This document shows, piece by piece, positions 1 through 7,691 of a stretch of 64,000 nt of DNA (within the stretch, counting starts at the first letter, position 1; each line of letters starts with the position of its first letter). Made by a program: the position numbers and the translations under genes. The stretch lies in NCBI RefSeq assembly GCF_016695175.1, contig NZ_CP068022.1, forward strand, positions 310,001-374,000, read 5' to 3'. The DNA is from Pseudoalteromonas sp. GCY (GTDB lineage: Bacteria > Pseudomonadota > Gammaproteobacteria > Enterobacterales > Alteromonadaceae). The notes under the pieces were generated by a model. That model was not told where the DNA came from and did not search any database. It saw only the letters and a program-made list of their open reading frames with translations.

Positions 1-40
1 ACTGTATTTTGTCCTTGTTTAACAGCTTGTTATACGCACG
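1..40 (-). other. attC: Integron attC site, partial
   Basis: On the minus strand, directly after the stop codon of the XRE gene, there is an R''-type core GTATAAC (35 to 29) followed by an L''-like GTTAAACAAGGAC (23 to 11). This is the usual first half of a chromosomal-integron attC. The central spacer and the L'/R' half lie beyond the left edge of the window. The same core heptamer in the opposite sense recurs at 484-490, where the cassette begins, so the segment between is one cassette. The fold of the whole site cannot be checked here. Confidence 0.7.
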
Positions 41-370
41 TTAAATTGACCAGAAATAAGCAATTATGAATGCTATAAAAAAAGACAATATAGTTGCCTT
101 TATATTCATGTGTTCGACTTTATATCTGGCCACACTTAAGAAAGTAGGCCCTATATTAACCTGTATATCTTCATTAACAATAATATCAGTAACTAAGATG
201 TCATATGCTGAACAAATCGACTGGGCCGATTCTTGTGATGCTATTCCTGATTTTTCAATACGTTGAATTGTCCTTAAACTAATTCCTGAAACATCAGCAA
301 GATGAGACTGACTCCATGCTTTGGATTCTCTTAATTTCTTTAATTTCTGTATGTCTAATTGCATTTCCAT
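41..370 (-). CDS. XRE-family HTH regulator with C-terminal membrane anchor, first integron cassette
   Basis: This 109-residue protein has an XRE/Cro-type helix-turn-helix at about residues 8-62 (LRESKAWSQSHLADVSGIS, then RTIQRIEKSG) and a hydrophobic C-terminal segment at about 88-108 that looks like one membrane helix. The start ATG has an AGGA ribosome-binding site about 7 nt upstream. The gene sits between an attI-type junction and a partial attC, so it is the first gene cassette of the integron, read away from intI. XRE proteins with a terminal membrane helix are known, but their targets vary. No toxin partner is visible inside the cassette. The regulatory target is unknown. Confidence 0.8.
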   Translation of the reverse strand: MEMQLDIQKLKKLRESKAWSQSHLADVSGISLRTIQRIEKSGIASQESAQSICSAYDILVTDIIVNEDIQVNIGPTFLSVARYKVEHMNIKATILSFFIAFIIAYFWSI

Positions 371-483
371 AATTATTTCCTAAAAGATAAAAACCTTAAT
401 CATTATCGTAAGAAAATACCTCTATTGATACGTCATCTATGTGACATTCACCGGCGTTAATGTGACACCAACGCGTCAAGTGC

Positions 484-660
484 GTATAACAATTTAATAG
501 TGCGCAAATCGCGCATTTTTCTACCACGCAATGGCTTACTTTTCTGACTATTACGTTTGTATCAAACTTACTAACCTTTTGCTAGCTATAAAAATATTTG
601 CTGGTTAATAAACTGATCTAAGGCAAAAAATGCGCAAATTGCTCATTTTCTTGAATATGG
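484..660 (-). other. attI: attI-type integron insertion region
   Basis: The minus strand reads GTTATAC at 490 to 484. This is the integron core heptamer, with crossover expected between G and TT, and it marks the junction between attI and the first cassette. The rest of attI should extend towards intI, which starts at 712. Its boundary at the intI side is a guess from the two 20-base repeats described separately. The arrangement (intI divergent from the cassettes, attI between them) is standard for integrons. Confidence 0.65.
501..651. repeat. Pair of 20-base direct repeats in the attI region
   Basis: Two near-identical copies occur, TGCGCAAATCGCGCATTTTT at 501-520 and TGCGCAAATTGCTCATTTTC at 631-650. 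Each contains an imperfect inverted core (TGCGC...GCGCA, TGCGC...GCTCA). They sit 110 bases apart between the cassette junction and the intI promoter. Direct repeats bound by the integrase are known in attI1 of class 1 integrons, so these may be integrase-binding repeats. They could equally be operators for another protein. Confidence 0.5.
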
Positions 661-675
661 GAGAAATTTCACTAT

Positions 676-695
676 AACTGTATATAAAAACAGTA
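676..695 (+). promoter_or_regulatory. LexA (SOS) box of intI
   Basis: The sequence is AACTGTATATAAAAACAGTA. It contains CTG (678-680), ten bases, then CAG (691-693), a very close match to the gammaproteobacterial LexA consensus. It ends 16 bases before the intI ATG, where a repressor would block transcription or elongation. SOS control of integron integrases through a LexA box at this place is established for class 1 and Vibrio integrons. Confidence 0.85.
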
Positions 696-711
696 CTCAA
701 AGAGAGTCTTT

Positions 712-1683
712 ATGAAAACACGTTCGCCATTTTTGAACTCAATTGCTGATTACATGTTAAGCCGCCATTACTCGCTTAGGACCATTGAAACTTATTTAAA
801 ATGGATAAGTTCTTATATTCATTTTCATGATAAGCGTCACCCAGCTTCAATGGGAGATAATGAGGTAACAACTTACTTGGATCATATAGTGCTCAAAGGT
901 AATGTAGCGCCTCGAACTCAAGCAACTGCATTAAATGCATTAGTCTTTCTATACAAACACATCATTAAGAATGAGCTTTCTCTAAACTTGAATTTCGTTC
1001 GCTCTAAAAAACAACCCAAATTACCCGTGGTGATGACGCCAGATGAAGTAAAACAACTGATGAGTCATCTGTCCAAACGGTATTACCTAATTGCAGGGTT
1101 AATGTACGGTAGTGGTTTGCGGGTTATGGAAGCTGTGCAACTTAGGACAAAGGACATTGATTTTGACTATAAATGTATTCAAGTATGGAATGGAAAAGGC
1201 AACAAGCATCGAATTGTTACATTGGCTGCTGAGTTGATCCCATTACTTAGGAACCAAATACTTCAGGTGGAAGAGTATCTAAAGTTGGATTTACAGAATG
1301 AGCAATATGCAGGTGTTTGGATGCCAAACGCGTTGGCTCGTAAATATCCATCGGCTAACAAGTCACTGGCTTGGCAATATTTATTCCCGTCTTATAAATT
1401 AAGCGCCGACCCTGAGACTGGCGAGATCCGGCGCCATCATTTTCATCATACTTGTGTTAGAAAGGCGGTGAAAAATGCGCTTAAGCAGACAAATATTACT
1501 AAGCTTGTAACGCCCCACACTTTTCGCCACTCTTTTGCTACACACCTGTTACAAAGTGGGGCAGACATTAGAACAGTACAAGCTCAGTTAGGCCATTCAG
1601 ACGTTAAAACCACTCAGATTTATACCCATGTTTTACAGCAAGGCGCAAACGGTGTTGTCAGCCCTTTGAGCAAAATTTTCTAG
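712..1683 (+). CDS. intI: Integron integrase IntI
   Basis: This 323-residue tyrosine recombinase inserts and excises gene cassettes by attI x attC and attC x attC recombination. An N-terminal SAM-like core-binding domain covers about residues 5-100. The catalytic domain has Arg in GSGLRVMEA, Lys in NGKGNKHR, the HTFRHSFATHLL box, LGHSD and the nucleophile Tyr in IYTHV. The extra segment before the HxxR box (about residues 195-260, including the ARKYPSANKSLAWQYLFP stretch) is the integron-specific insertion that separates IntI from XerC/D. All catalytic residues are present and the length is normal, so it should be active. A ribosome-binding site (AGAGAG) lies about 5 nt before the ATG. Expression is probably SOS-controlled through the adjoining LexA box. 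Confidence 0.95.
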   Translation: MKTRSPFLNSIADYMLSRHYSLRTIETYLKWISSYIHFHDKRHPASMGDNEVTTYLDHIVLKGNVAPRTQATALNALVFLYKHIIKNELSLNLNFVRSKKQPKLPVVMTPDEVKQLMSHLSKRYYLIAGLMYGSGLRVMEAVQLRTKDIDFDYKCIQVWNGKGNKHRIVTLAAELIPLLRNQILQVEEYLKLDLQNEQYAGVWMPNALARKYPSANKSLAWQYLFPSYKLSADPETGEIRRHHFHHTCVRKAVKNALKQTNITKLVTPHTFRHSFATHLLQSGADIRTVQAQLGHSDVKTTQIYTHVLQQGANGVVSPLSKIF

Positions 1684-1727
1684 CTTGTTTTGGGGCATAA
1701 ATGAGTTAGTGGAACGTGCGCTTTGTA

Positions 1728-1761
1728 GAACAAAAGTAACGTTGACGAGCGTCTTTTGTTC
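1728..1761. repeat. Inverted repeat downstream of intI
   Basis: GAACAAAAG (1728-1736) and CTTTTGTTC (1753-1761) form a perfect 9-bp stem with a 16-base loop. It lies between intI and the convergent gene at 1888. No clear T-run follows on either strand, so it is not a convincing intrinsic terminator. Apart from this hairpin, nothing is recognised in 1684-1887. Confidence 0.35.
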
Positions 1762-1887
1762 GCTCAAAACGCTTTTCAGGAACAGTCTAATCCCGTTCTT
1801 TTTAAACGGTGAGATTCGGGTATGGGCTACTACATTTTATACCTAGTAAAAAGTGCAGATCCCAGCAAACAATAATGATCACGGCAA

Positions 1888-2586
1888 TCAAGTCGCGCCA
1901 GTTACTGGCATATCCGAATCAAAGCCAACACTGGTAAATAGGCTATCTAATTCAAGCTCAAAATCTTTGCGATTTACATCCAACGCTTTTAATGTTGTTC
2001 CACCAAGTAACGCCTCTTGGCCCTTCTCTAGGCGTGCATGTAAACTTGCAATTACCGCACGAATGCGATCTTTATCTTGCTGTGCCAATGCTTTTTGACT
2101 TTCAGTTTCATGGTCAAGCTTTGCTAACATTTCCAGCCGCTCAGAAAGCTCCTTGTACGCTAAAAAATCTAACTCTAAATTTTTAAACAGTAATTGCTGC
2201 GCTTGATCTTTACTGCTGATATCAACCTTTACAGGCCTTGTCATCATATCAGCCAGCAACGCTCGGAGCTTTTCGTAAGCGGCTTCATCTTGAGAGGCGA
2301 TGCTTGTAAAGTCGAATAGTACTTCATGATCCGCAAATTGGAACTGCAGTAACGCTTCACTTTTGTCATGTTGCGACGTTTCGCTAGACGAGCCACTGCT
2401 CATGGCATTCATAAAGTTTTGTTTAAAGGTGTGAGCACGCCCCCCACCAGCAGCAAGGTGATTGTCATTTGCTGTAAGCTGATTATGAGCGCTCGGGATC
2501 ACTAATTTCTCTCGCTCTACAGGTGAAAAGTTCAATGAAGTAGGCTCAATCAGCGATACTTGATGTCCAGTTAAAAACGTTGGCAT
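1888..2586 (-). CDS. Uncharacterised coiled-coil protein, paralogue of the 42.5 kb gene
   Basis: I do not recognise this 232-residue protein. It has no signal peptide or membrane segment. The N-terminal ~80 residues are low in complexity (Ser- and Gly-rich around 45-75). Residues about 145-195 are charged and probably coiled-coil. The block 114-196 (MMTRPVKVDIS, then LLFKNLELDFLAYKELSERLE and later HARLEKGQEALLGG) aligns without large gaps to residues 99-185 of the protein at 42545-43207. The two therefore define a small family of unknown function. It is divergent from the gene at 2906, with a 320-bp gap, and convergent with intI. Confidence 0.65.
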   Translation of the reverse strand: MPTFLTGHQVSLIEPTSLNFSPVEREKLVIPSAHNQLTANDNHLAAGGGRAHTFKQNFMNAMSSGSSSETSQHDKSEALLQFQFADHEVLFDFTSIASQDEAAYEKLRALLADMMTRPVKVDISSKDQAQQLLFKNLELDFLAYKELSERLEMLAKLDHETESQKALAQQDKDRIRAVIASLHARLEKGQEALLGGTTLKALDVNRKDFELELDSLFTSVGFDSDMPVTGAT

Positions 2587-2905
2587 TGGGCAAGTCTAAA
2601 AAACAATTTCGGTGCTAGACCTTTGCAAGCATTATTCCAAATAAATATTTTCAACAATCAGCCGATGAATTGATATCAATAGCCACCGAACATGGAAATA
2701 TTTCATTTTCTTAAATAACTCGTACAGCTTCATGGGCAATTCATTGCCGCTTAGGTACGTTAGGTTGCCCTATTTGAAGGCTAAATGGCAACAAGTCTAC
2801 TGCTGAACAAATTGCAAAGCCCGTACTTAAAAAAGAAACGCCGCAGTAGCAACGAAAGCGGAATTTGGTATAAACCTTGCTGTATAAATATCAACCACCC
2901 AATGG
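2587..2905. other. Intergenic region, 319 bp
   Basis: This is the divergent spacer between two unknown genes. It is AT-rich. I see no RNA gene, repeat or confident promoter. A TATAAA at about 2882-2888 could be a -10 element for the plus-strand gene, but no well-spaced -35 accompanies it. Confidence 0.4.
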
Positions 2906-2917
2906 ATGTGCTTAATC

Positions 2918-3526
2918 ATGAAATTGACGAAGGAAGAATTACAATTCATTAACCGAACCCTAGCCGGTAATCGCGTTGCAGACTCGCTATTGCCGGAAGC
3001 TAGGGATCAAAAACAGCAAACTCACAGTGAGATTAAAAAGTTACTTGCGAGTATTTCAAATAGTTCTCAGTTTAGTCTCGTTGCCAAAAATGCCAACGAG
3101 CAGGTCGAGTTTCCACTTAGCGACCTATCGGCATTGATGGAGATTTTAGACAACAACTTAGAAGCACCTAATATCGTGGAAGCCGCTAACTCTAGTGCAC
3201 CGCGAAGCTGGCGTACCTGCCCATCAACGCCGGTCAGGTTTAGATTATCCCCTCAAATGATGCCGTTTAATATGGTCTCCATATCCCAATCCGGTGGACT
3301 GATTAATACTTTTCCCTATCAAGCAAATGCAATCCAAATTAATCTGATCAGTCGGATAGCTAAATTATATCTTGCCGACCCTATTCCACTGTTTGCAAAT
3401 GTCCACTCTATAAAAGTAGCAAGCCCGCTGGAGCTCGCCGTATCTTTTGCAATGAATAAAACCGATAACGAAAAACTCAAAGCGTTTATTCTTCATAACT
3501 ACATACAGCGCAAAGGGTTAGATTAG
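2918..3526 (+). CDS. Uncharacterised protein
   Basis: I do not recognise this soluble protein of about 202 residues. Two in-frame ATGs exist, at 2906 and 2918. The second begins MKLTKEELQF and gives the more natural N-terminus; neither has a strong ribosome-binding site. There is no signal peptide or membrane helix. The N-terminal half is helical and charged. The second half (RFRLSPQMMPFNMVSISQSGGL) looks like a beta-rich domain and faintly recalls the arginine/serine-glycine pattern of PilZ domains, but the match is too weak to call. It stands alone between divergent and convergent neighbours. Confidence 0.6.
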   Translation: MKLTKEELQFINRTLAGNRVADSLLPEARDQKQQTHSEIKKLLASISNSSQFSLVAKNANEQVEFPLSDLSALMEILDNNLEAPNIVEAANSSAPRSWRTCPSTPVRFRLSPQMMPFNMVSISQSGGLINTFPYQANAIQINLISRIAKLYLADPIPLFANVHSIKVASPLELAVSFAMNKTDNEKLKAFILHNYIQRKGLD

Positions 3527-3628
3527 GGCCTGTTGACCTTTGCTGTTTGACTTTTGTTCCTCTGAGTGGATTTTGGTCGCGGCGCTCTACTTGCCGCCTA
3601 GCAATCTAAGCAAAAGTTGAGCAACAAG

Positions 3629-4249
3629 CTACAAGGATTGGTAAATCACTCGCATGGCGAGCAGTAAAAAGGCACAGCCCAGTATTTTATCAATCACAGC
3701 ACGCTTAGCCGTTAAATCGAATTTATCTCTTGCTGAAGCACTCAAAATTGAGACAATAAAATACCACAACGCATCTATCGTTAGCACGGTGATACACATG
3801 ATAAAACCTACCGTTAAAGTCATCTTTTCTGGGTCGATAAACTGCGAAAAGAGTGCGACGAAGAAAATAGCCAATTTCGGATTCAAAAATGCAATTGCGA
3901 AACCATCCTGCGCAGCTTTGGCATACGACGTTGCTGCTTGAGACTGTGATACCGCCAACCCTTGGCTCTTACTCATTAAGATTTTTATCCCCATCCATGC
4001 CAAGTAGGCAGCACCACCGTAAACCAAAAATTGATATACAAACGGAAATTGATGAATAAGCCCTGACAACCCTAAGATTGCTAGGCTGGCATAAATTCCA
4101 ACTCCCAAACCATGCGCAAGGCTTGCGACAATACCGTGTTTGGCACTATGAAATAGGCTATAACGCAAGACAACCGCTAAACTTGGGCCTGGCGACATCG
4201 CACCAAAAGCACAAATAGCAGCAAGACTTAACCAGGCTGTAAGCTCCAT
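3629..4249 (-). CDS. LysE/RhtB-family amino-acid exporter
   Basis: This 206-residue inner-membrane protein has about six hydrophobic segments, the usual size for the LysE/RhtB/ArgO family of amino-acid and small-metabolite exporters. The family's N-terminal signature is present in AMSPGPSLAVVLR, as is the conserved NPKLAIFFVALFSQF segment in the middle. The substrate cannot be read from sequence. The gene is monocistronic, with unrelated neighbours on both sides. A broken relative of the same family lies at 60195-60551, but the two are not close copies. Confidence 0.85.
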   Translation of the reverse strand: MELTAWLSLAAICAFGAMSPGPSLAVVLRYSLFHSAKHGIVASLAHGLGVGIYASLAILGLSGLIHQFPFVYQFLVYGGAAYLAWMGIKILMSKSQGLAVSQSQAATSYAKAAQDGFAIAFLNPKLAIFFVALFSQFIDPEKMTLTVGFIMCITVLTIDALWYFIVSILSASARDKFDLTAKRAVIDKILGCAFLLLAMRVIYQSL

Positions 4250-4353
4250 AATTTTTCCGTAGAGAATTGCAAAATGAGTAGGATATCAGATTTGAAAAAA
4301 TAGATGACACTTTGTAAGTAAAAAGGAGCTACTCGCCCCTTTCTACGTGTTTT

Positions 4354-5967
4354 TTATACAGACTGCGTTTGTAATTCACATTCTGTTTGATGCTGACCAA
4401 TAAACCAAATGCTATTGGCTTCGCCATAGTAAGCTCTATGCTTTGTCTTATCTGCCATTCGCCAAAAAATAACACCTAGGATCATAGCGGTTAACTCCAA
4501 ACCAACAGAAGACCAAGCTGTCGCTGGCCAAATACCTAGACTTGGGATTGTAAACGCAATGATTGAAGTCAGTGGCAACGAGAAGCACAAAATGGCAATC
4601 GCTCTTTGTGACCAAATTGCCGTTTTACTCATACCGATAACGAACGCTGCAATCAAGGTAAAACCAAAACACAGATAATAGACCCACATATACACAACAT
4701 TGATGTTCATTGTGGTCAAGGCGGCCCATTTTGTTACAGCAAACGCGGCAGCTACACCCAATAATGAGCCCATTGCCACGCCAATAGTCAATTTACCCAT
4801 CACTCGGCTTGATTTTGACTGCTCCGGCTGCTTCTGCTTACGGCGCTTCTCAAGCCACAATAAGTTACCTGTATAAAACAGCACTGCTCCTAAAATCCCC
4901 ATAATAAAATAAGCCCAGCGTCCAAATTCACCACCGTAACTCCCAAAGTGAAGACCGAATAACGTGGTAACCACCGCCCCCCAGATACCTTGCTCGCCGT
5001 TCATGACACTGCTTGTAGAAATCTCAAACGTATAAGGATTCATAAACAAAAAGTCAGTTTTAGGTCCGCGCATTAAGTGCTCATCACTTACGAGTTGTAT
5101 AGAAGCCGAAGGTCCTTTGCTATTTAAGCGACTGAGGGTAATTTCTTTAATTTGATGTTCAGGTGCATAAGCATGTGCCTTTTCCATGATTTCTTCAATG
5201 CTGGGTAAGTTCTCAACTTTAAACTCAACCGCTGACGGCGCTTCACGCCCAAATAGTGGCTTATCACCGTAAAGTTTGCCTAGACCATCGTATAAGAAAT
5301 CATGAAATGCGAATACGATCACCGTAATCGCGATAATAATATGAAACGGTAGGCTGGTGATCCCAATTAAGTTATGTGTGTCTAACCAAAAACGGCTTGC
5401 CCCTTTTTTGTCTCTTAACGCAAAGAAGCTTTTCACTAGGGTTGGCAATAAGAAGATCACCCCTGATACCAATGCTACGAAATACAAGATTGCAGCTATT
5501 CCAAGTACATAAACTCCGGCTTGGTCGTGACCGATTTCACCTACAATACCTGCACTGCGGTGAAGGTAATCAACCAATGACGACAGCTCATTGATATAGC
5601 TGGTATGGGCTTCAAGCTCACCGGACTCATTCAATGTGCCATGCCATAGCTGCTTATCTAAGCTTAACCCTCTCGCATTACCTTGTTGATACCACGTAAT
5701 GGGAGATTGTCCTTCGTCAAAACTGACTTTAATCGCGTTTTGTGACTCTGGATATTGCACAAAAGCACGTCGGAGCAATTCATCGTACTGCGTGGTTTCT
5801 ACTTGCGACAGTTGGTGAGATGGGGGAGTCGCCCATTTATCGATACTACTTGTAAACATCGTAATAGCACCGGCAAAAAATCCGATAAACAGCAGCAATC
5901 CTGTGGTGATCCCCGTCCAAGTATGAACGCTCTGGTAAATCCTTAAAATATCAGCACGGATCTTCAT
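4354..5967 (-). CDS. PepSY-associated TM (PiuB-type) protein, putative ferric-siderophore reductase
   Basis: This inner-membrane protein of about 537 residues has the PepSY_TM architecture: an N-terminal helix (SVHTWTGITTGLLLFIGFFAG), PepSY-like periplasmic regions, a central pair with an HNLIGITSLPFHIIIAITV helix, LFGLHFGSYGG and three or four C-terminal helices. Family members are iron-regulated and are thought to help reduce or import ferric siderophores. The start is set at ATG 5967: it has an AGAGGGA ribosome-binding site and overlaps the stop of the upstream gene as ATGA, whereas the longer frame adds an unlikely Cys-rich leader. It is the last gene of a three-gene operon behind a Fur-like box. 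Confidence 0.85.
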   Translation of the reverse strand: MKIRADILRIYQSVHTWTGITTGLLLFIGFFAGAITMFTSSIDKWATPPSHQLSQVETTQYDELLRRAFVQYPESQNAIKVSFDEGQSPITWYQQGNARGLSLDKQLWHGTLNESGELEAHTSYINELSSLVDYLHRSAGIVGEIGHDQAGVYVLGIAAILYFVALVSGVIFLLPTLVKSFFALRDKKGASRFWLDTHNLIGITSLPFHIIIAITVIVFAFHDFLYDGLGKLYGDKPLFGREAPSAVEFKVENLPSIEEIMEKAHAYAPEHQIKEITLSRLNSKGPSASIQLVSDEHLMRGPKTDFLFMNPYTFEISTSSVMNGEQGIWGAVVTTLFGLHFGSYGGEFGRWAYFIMGILGAVLFYTGNLLWLEKRRKQKQPEQSKSSRVMGKLTIGVAMGSLLGVAAAFAVTKWAALTTMNINVVYMWVYYLCFGFTLIAAFVIGMSKTAIWSQRAIAILCFSLPLTSIIAFTIPSLGIWPATAWSSVGLELTAMILGVIFWRMADKTKHRAYYGEANSIWFIGQHQTECELQTQSV

Positions 5968-6284
5968 GCCATCCCTCTTACAAAATACAATAATACATAC
6001 ACAACGACATTCGCCCCACCCAACCAAAGTACTGCTTGCTTATAATTTTTGAACATAAATACAAAACTTAAAATTAACAGCCAAATCGGTGAAACCATCC
6101 ACATATTGAACTGGGTGCGCCAACTGTGCTTCTCGATACTTATAGTTTGGGTTAGGCCGTCACTACCAAGCCAAGCGAAAAGTCCAACTAGGCCAAAACT
6201 CAACGCTAGACCTAAAATAATGCCTGCCAGCGTTTTACCTAACCAATCGGGTTGAACCTTTTCGGCTTGTGACAACCGGCTCAT
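5964..6284 (-). CDS. Small inner-membrane protein of iron-uptake operon (DUF3649-like)
   Basis: This 106-residue protein has three predicted membrane helices (about 17-40, 65-80 and 83-102). In many proteobacteria the PepSY_TM iron-uptake gene is preceded by two small membrane proteins, of the DUF3649 and DUF3325 families. Position, size and the LAGIILGLALSFGLVGLFAWL helix fit the first of these. The gene overlaps the downstream PepSY gene by four bases (ATGA) and the upstream gene by four bases, which points to translational coupling. The biochemical role is unknown. Confidence 0.7.
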   Translation of the reverse strand: MSRLSQAEKVQPDWLGKTLAGIILGLALSFGLVGLFAWLGSDGLTQTISIEKHSWRTQFNMWMVSPIWLLILSFVFMFKNYKQAVLWLGGANVVVYVLLYFVRGMA

Positions 6285-6541
6285 TGTGATTTCCTAAAAA
6301 GTATTAAAATAGTGAAAGGAATAAGCGCGGTAAGCACCATGACACCGATAAGCCAACTAAATAAGACCGCTGCACCAGCAAAAATTTGTATTGCAAAAAT
6401 GAATGTAATTGCCAGAAGAATGTAGCCAGCAGATCTGGCATTGTTTGGCAGAGGTCGCTTTAACAAGCGCTGATGCTTGTTTGTGCAATAAATTAACGTA
6501 ATTGAAAGGCTCAGAAGAGCGACAAAAAACACACTTAACAA
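6281..6541 (-). CDS. Small inner-membrane protein, DUF3325-like
   Basis: This 86-residue protein has three hydrophobic segments and a short basic region after the first (CTNKHQRLLKRPLP). It resembles the DUF3325 proteins that accompany DUF3649 and PepSY_TM genes in iron-uptake operons. The predicted start is TTG (6541), with a GGAG ribosome-binding site 7 nt upstream. It is the first gene of the operon and lies about 90 bases downstream of a Fur-like box. Function beyond association with iron uptake is not known. Confidence 0.65.
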   Translation of the reverse strand: MLSVFFVALLSLSITLIYCTNKHQRLLKRPLPNNARSAGYILLAITFIFAIQIFAGAAVLFSWLIGVMVLTALIPFTILILFRKSQ

Positions 6542-6630
6542 GGTAAAACTCCGTTTTACAATTAGATTGAGGATTAAGGTGAGGTTAAGATTATAGCGAA
6601 TGTTATATTTTCAGCAACACAAAATACAAT

Positions 6631-6649
6631 TGATATGATAATCATTTTC
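6631..6649 (-). promoter_or_regulatory. Fur-like box
   Basis: The 13 bases GATAATCATTTTC (6637-6649) match the core of the 19-bp Fur consensus at 12 positions. Over the full 19 bases the match is about 14. The box lies in the divergent region between the PepSY operon (minus strand, starting 6541) and the solute-binding gene (plus strand, starting 6815). Iron repression of the PepSY operon is the likely meaning; an effect on the plus-strand gene is possible. Confidence 0.6.
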
Positions 6650-6814
6650 ATTACACAAATAGAGTGCAGTGAGTATCCTGATACTTCTTTATACAAAGGC
6701 CTGCTAATAGCAACCACATTGAATTGATTTGTGTATGAACGTGAAACGCCCATAATATGTTCTTTTGTTGCGCTTTTTCCAATCTATCATTACGCTTATA
6801 GAAGGTAATTTAGG

Positions 6815-7576
6815 ATGAACGCACCGATGCACATTGTTCTCTTATTGCTACTCGCCCTACTTAGTACCAACGCGCTGGCAAAAACGGATAGTCGTGCGGT
6901 ACATATTTGCTTTGAACGGTGGTGGCCTTATAGCTTTGTTAACGAGCAAAAACAAGTTCGAGGCATAGAGGTTGATATAATTAAATCAGCACTTATTGGT
7001 ACTCCCTATCGAGTGACATTTCATGAACTTCCTTATCGTCGCTGTTTAGCAGGCGTTGCCGATGGTACATTTGACTTTACCTTACATGTAGATGAAGCCG
7101 ATGGTTTTCCAATTATTGATGTGTCATTCACCACCTGGCTGCTCTCTCTTGCGGTAAAACAAGGTCGCTTCAGCAACCCTGATGACTTTTATCAACTTGC
7201 CGCCCCTAGAGTCATGATCTCAGAGGATTACAGCTACCCGGAAGCGGCTGTACAAGGGCTGAAAAAGATCAACGCAGCCATTGTCAGCCGTTCATTTTAT
7301 GAGCAAAACCATGACGACGGCAAAAAGTTTTTTAGTGTACTCAATAACAATAGAGTTGATGCAATTTTAGTCGATAAAGTGTGGGCTTTAGAGATGATCC
7401 GCCGCCATCAACTCGAAGTCACTTTTCTACCGCGTCCTTTTCATTCTGAGCAGCAATTTATGGGATACAACATCGCTAACCAAGCTATGGCGAAGCGTAT
7501 CGAGTCGCTCTTAGAAAAGGTTCAGGATAAAACAATTAAAACTATTGAGATTAAATACTTAGGCGATGATTTTTAA
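6815..7576 (+). CDS. Periplasmic solute-binding protein family 3-like
   Basis: This 253-residue protein has a signal peptide (hydrophobic core at about 5-20, cleavage after ALA at 23). The mature part has the SBP_bac_3 fold pattern: an opening strand with CFERWWPYSFVNEQ, then GIEVDIIKSAL, a PYRRCLAGVADGTFDF motif and a late YEQNHDDGKKFFSVLNNNRVDAILVD region. There are no adjoining ABC permease or ATPase genes, so it is probably one of the stand-alone SBP3-like proteins common in marine gammaproteobacteria. The ligand is unknown. Confidence 0.8.
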   Translation: MNAPMHIVLLLLLALLSTNALAKTDSRAVHICFERWWPYSFVNEQKQVRGIEVDIIKSALIGTPYRVTFHELPYRRCLAGVADGTFDFTLHVDEADGFPIIDVSFTTWLLSLAVKQGRFSNPDDFYQLAAPRVMISEDYSYPEAAVQGLKKINAAIVSRSFYEQNHDDGKKFFSVLNNNRVDAILVDKVWALEMIRRHQLEVTFLPRPFHSEQQFMGYNIANQAMAKRIESLLEKVQDKTIKTIEIKYLGDDF

Positions 7577-7691
7577 TTCCTAACGCAATAATTTCATGTT
7601 CAAATAACAAACAAATAACCACACTACGATGATCTAGTCCTACACTTATAATATCCGTTTATCCATTTGCCTAGCACTCGAAGGAGCTAAT

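Noticed and set aside
1728..1761. Inverted repeat after intI as a second attC
   Set aside because: It lacks the RYYYAAC and GTTRRRY core heptamers.
5968..6027. Longer N-terminus of the PepSY protein
   Set aside because: The extra 20 residues are Cys-rich and unlikely; ATG 5967 has a good ribosome-binding site and an ATGA overlap with the upstream gene.
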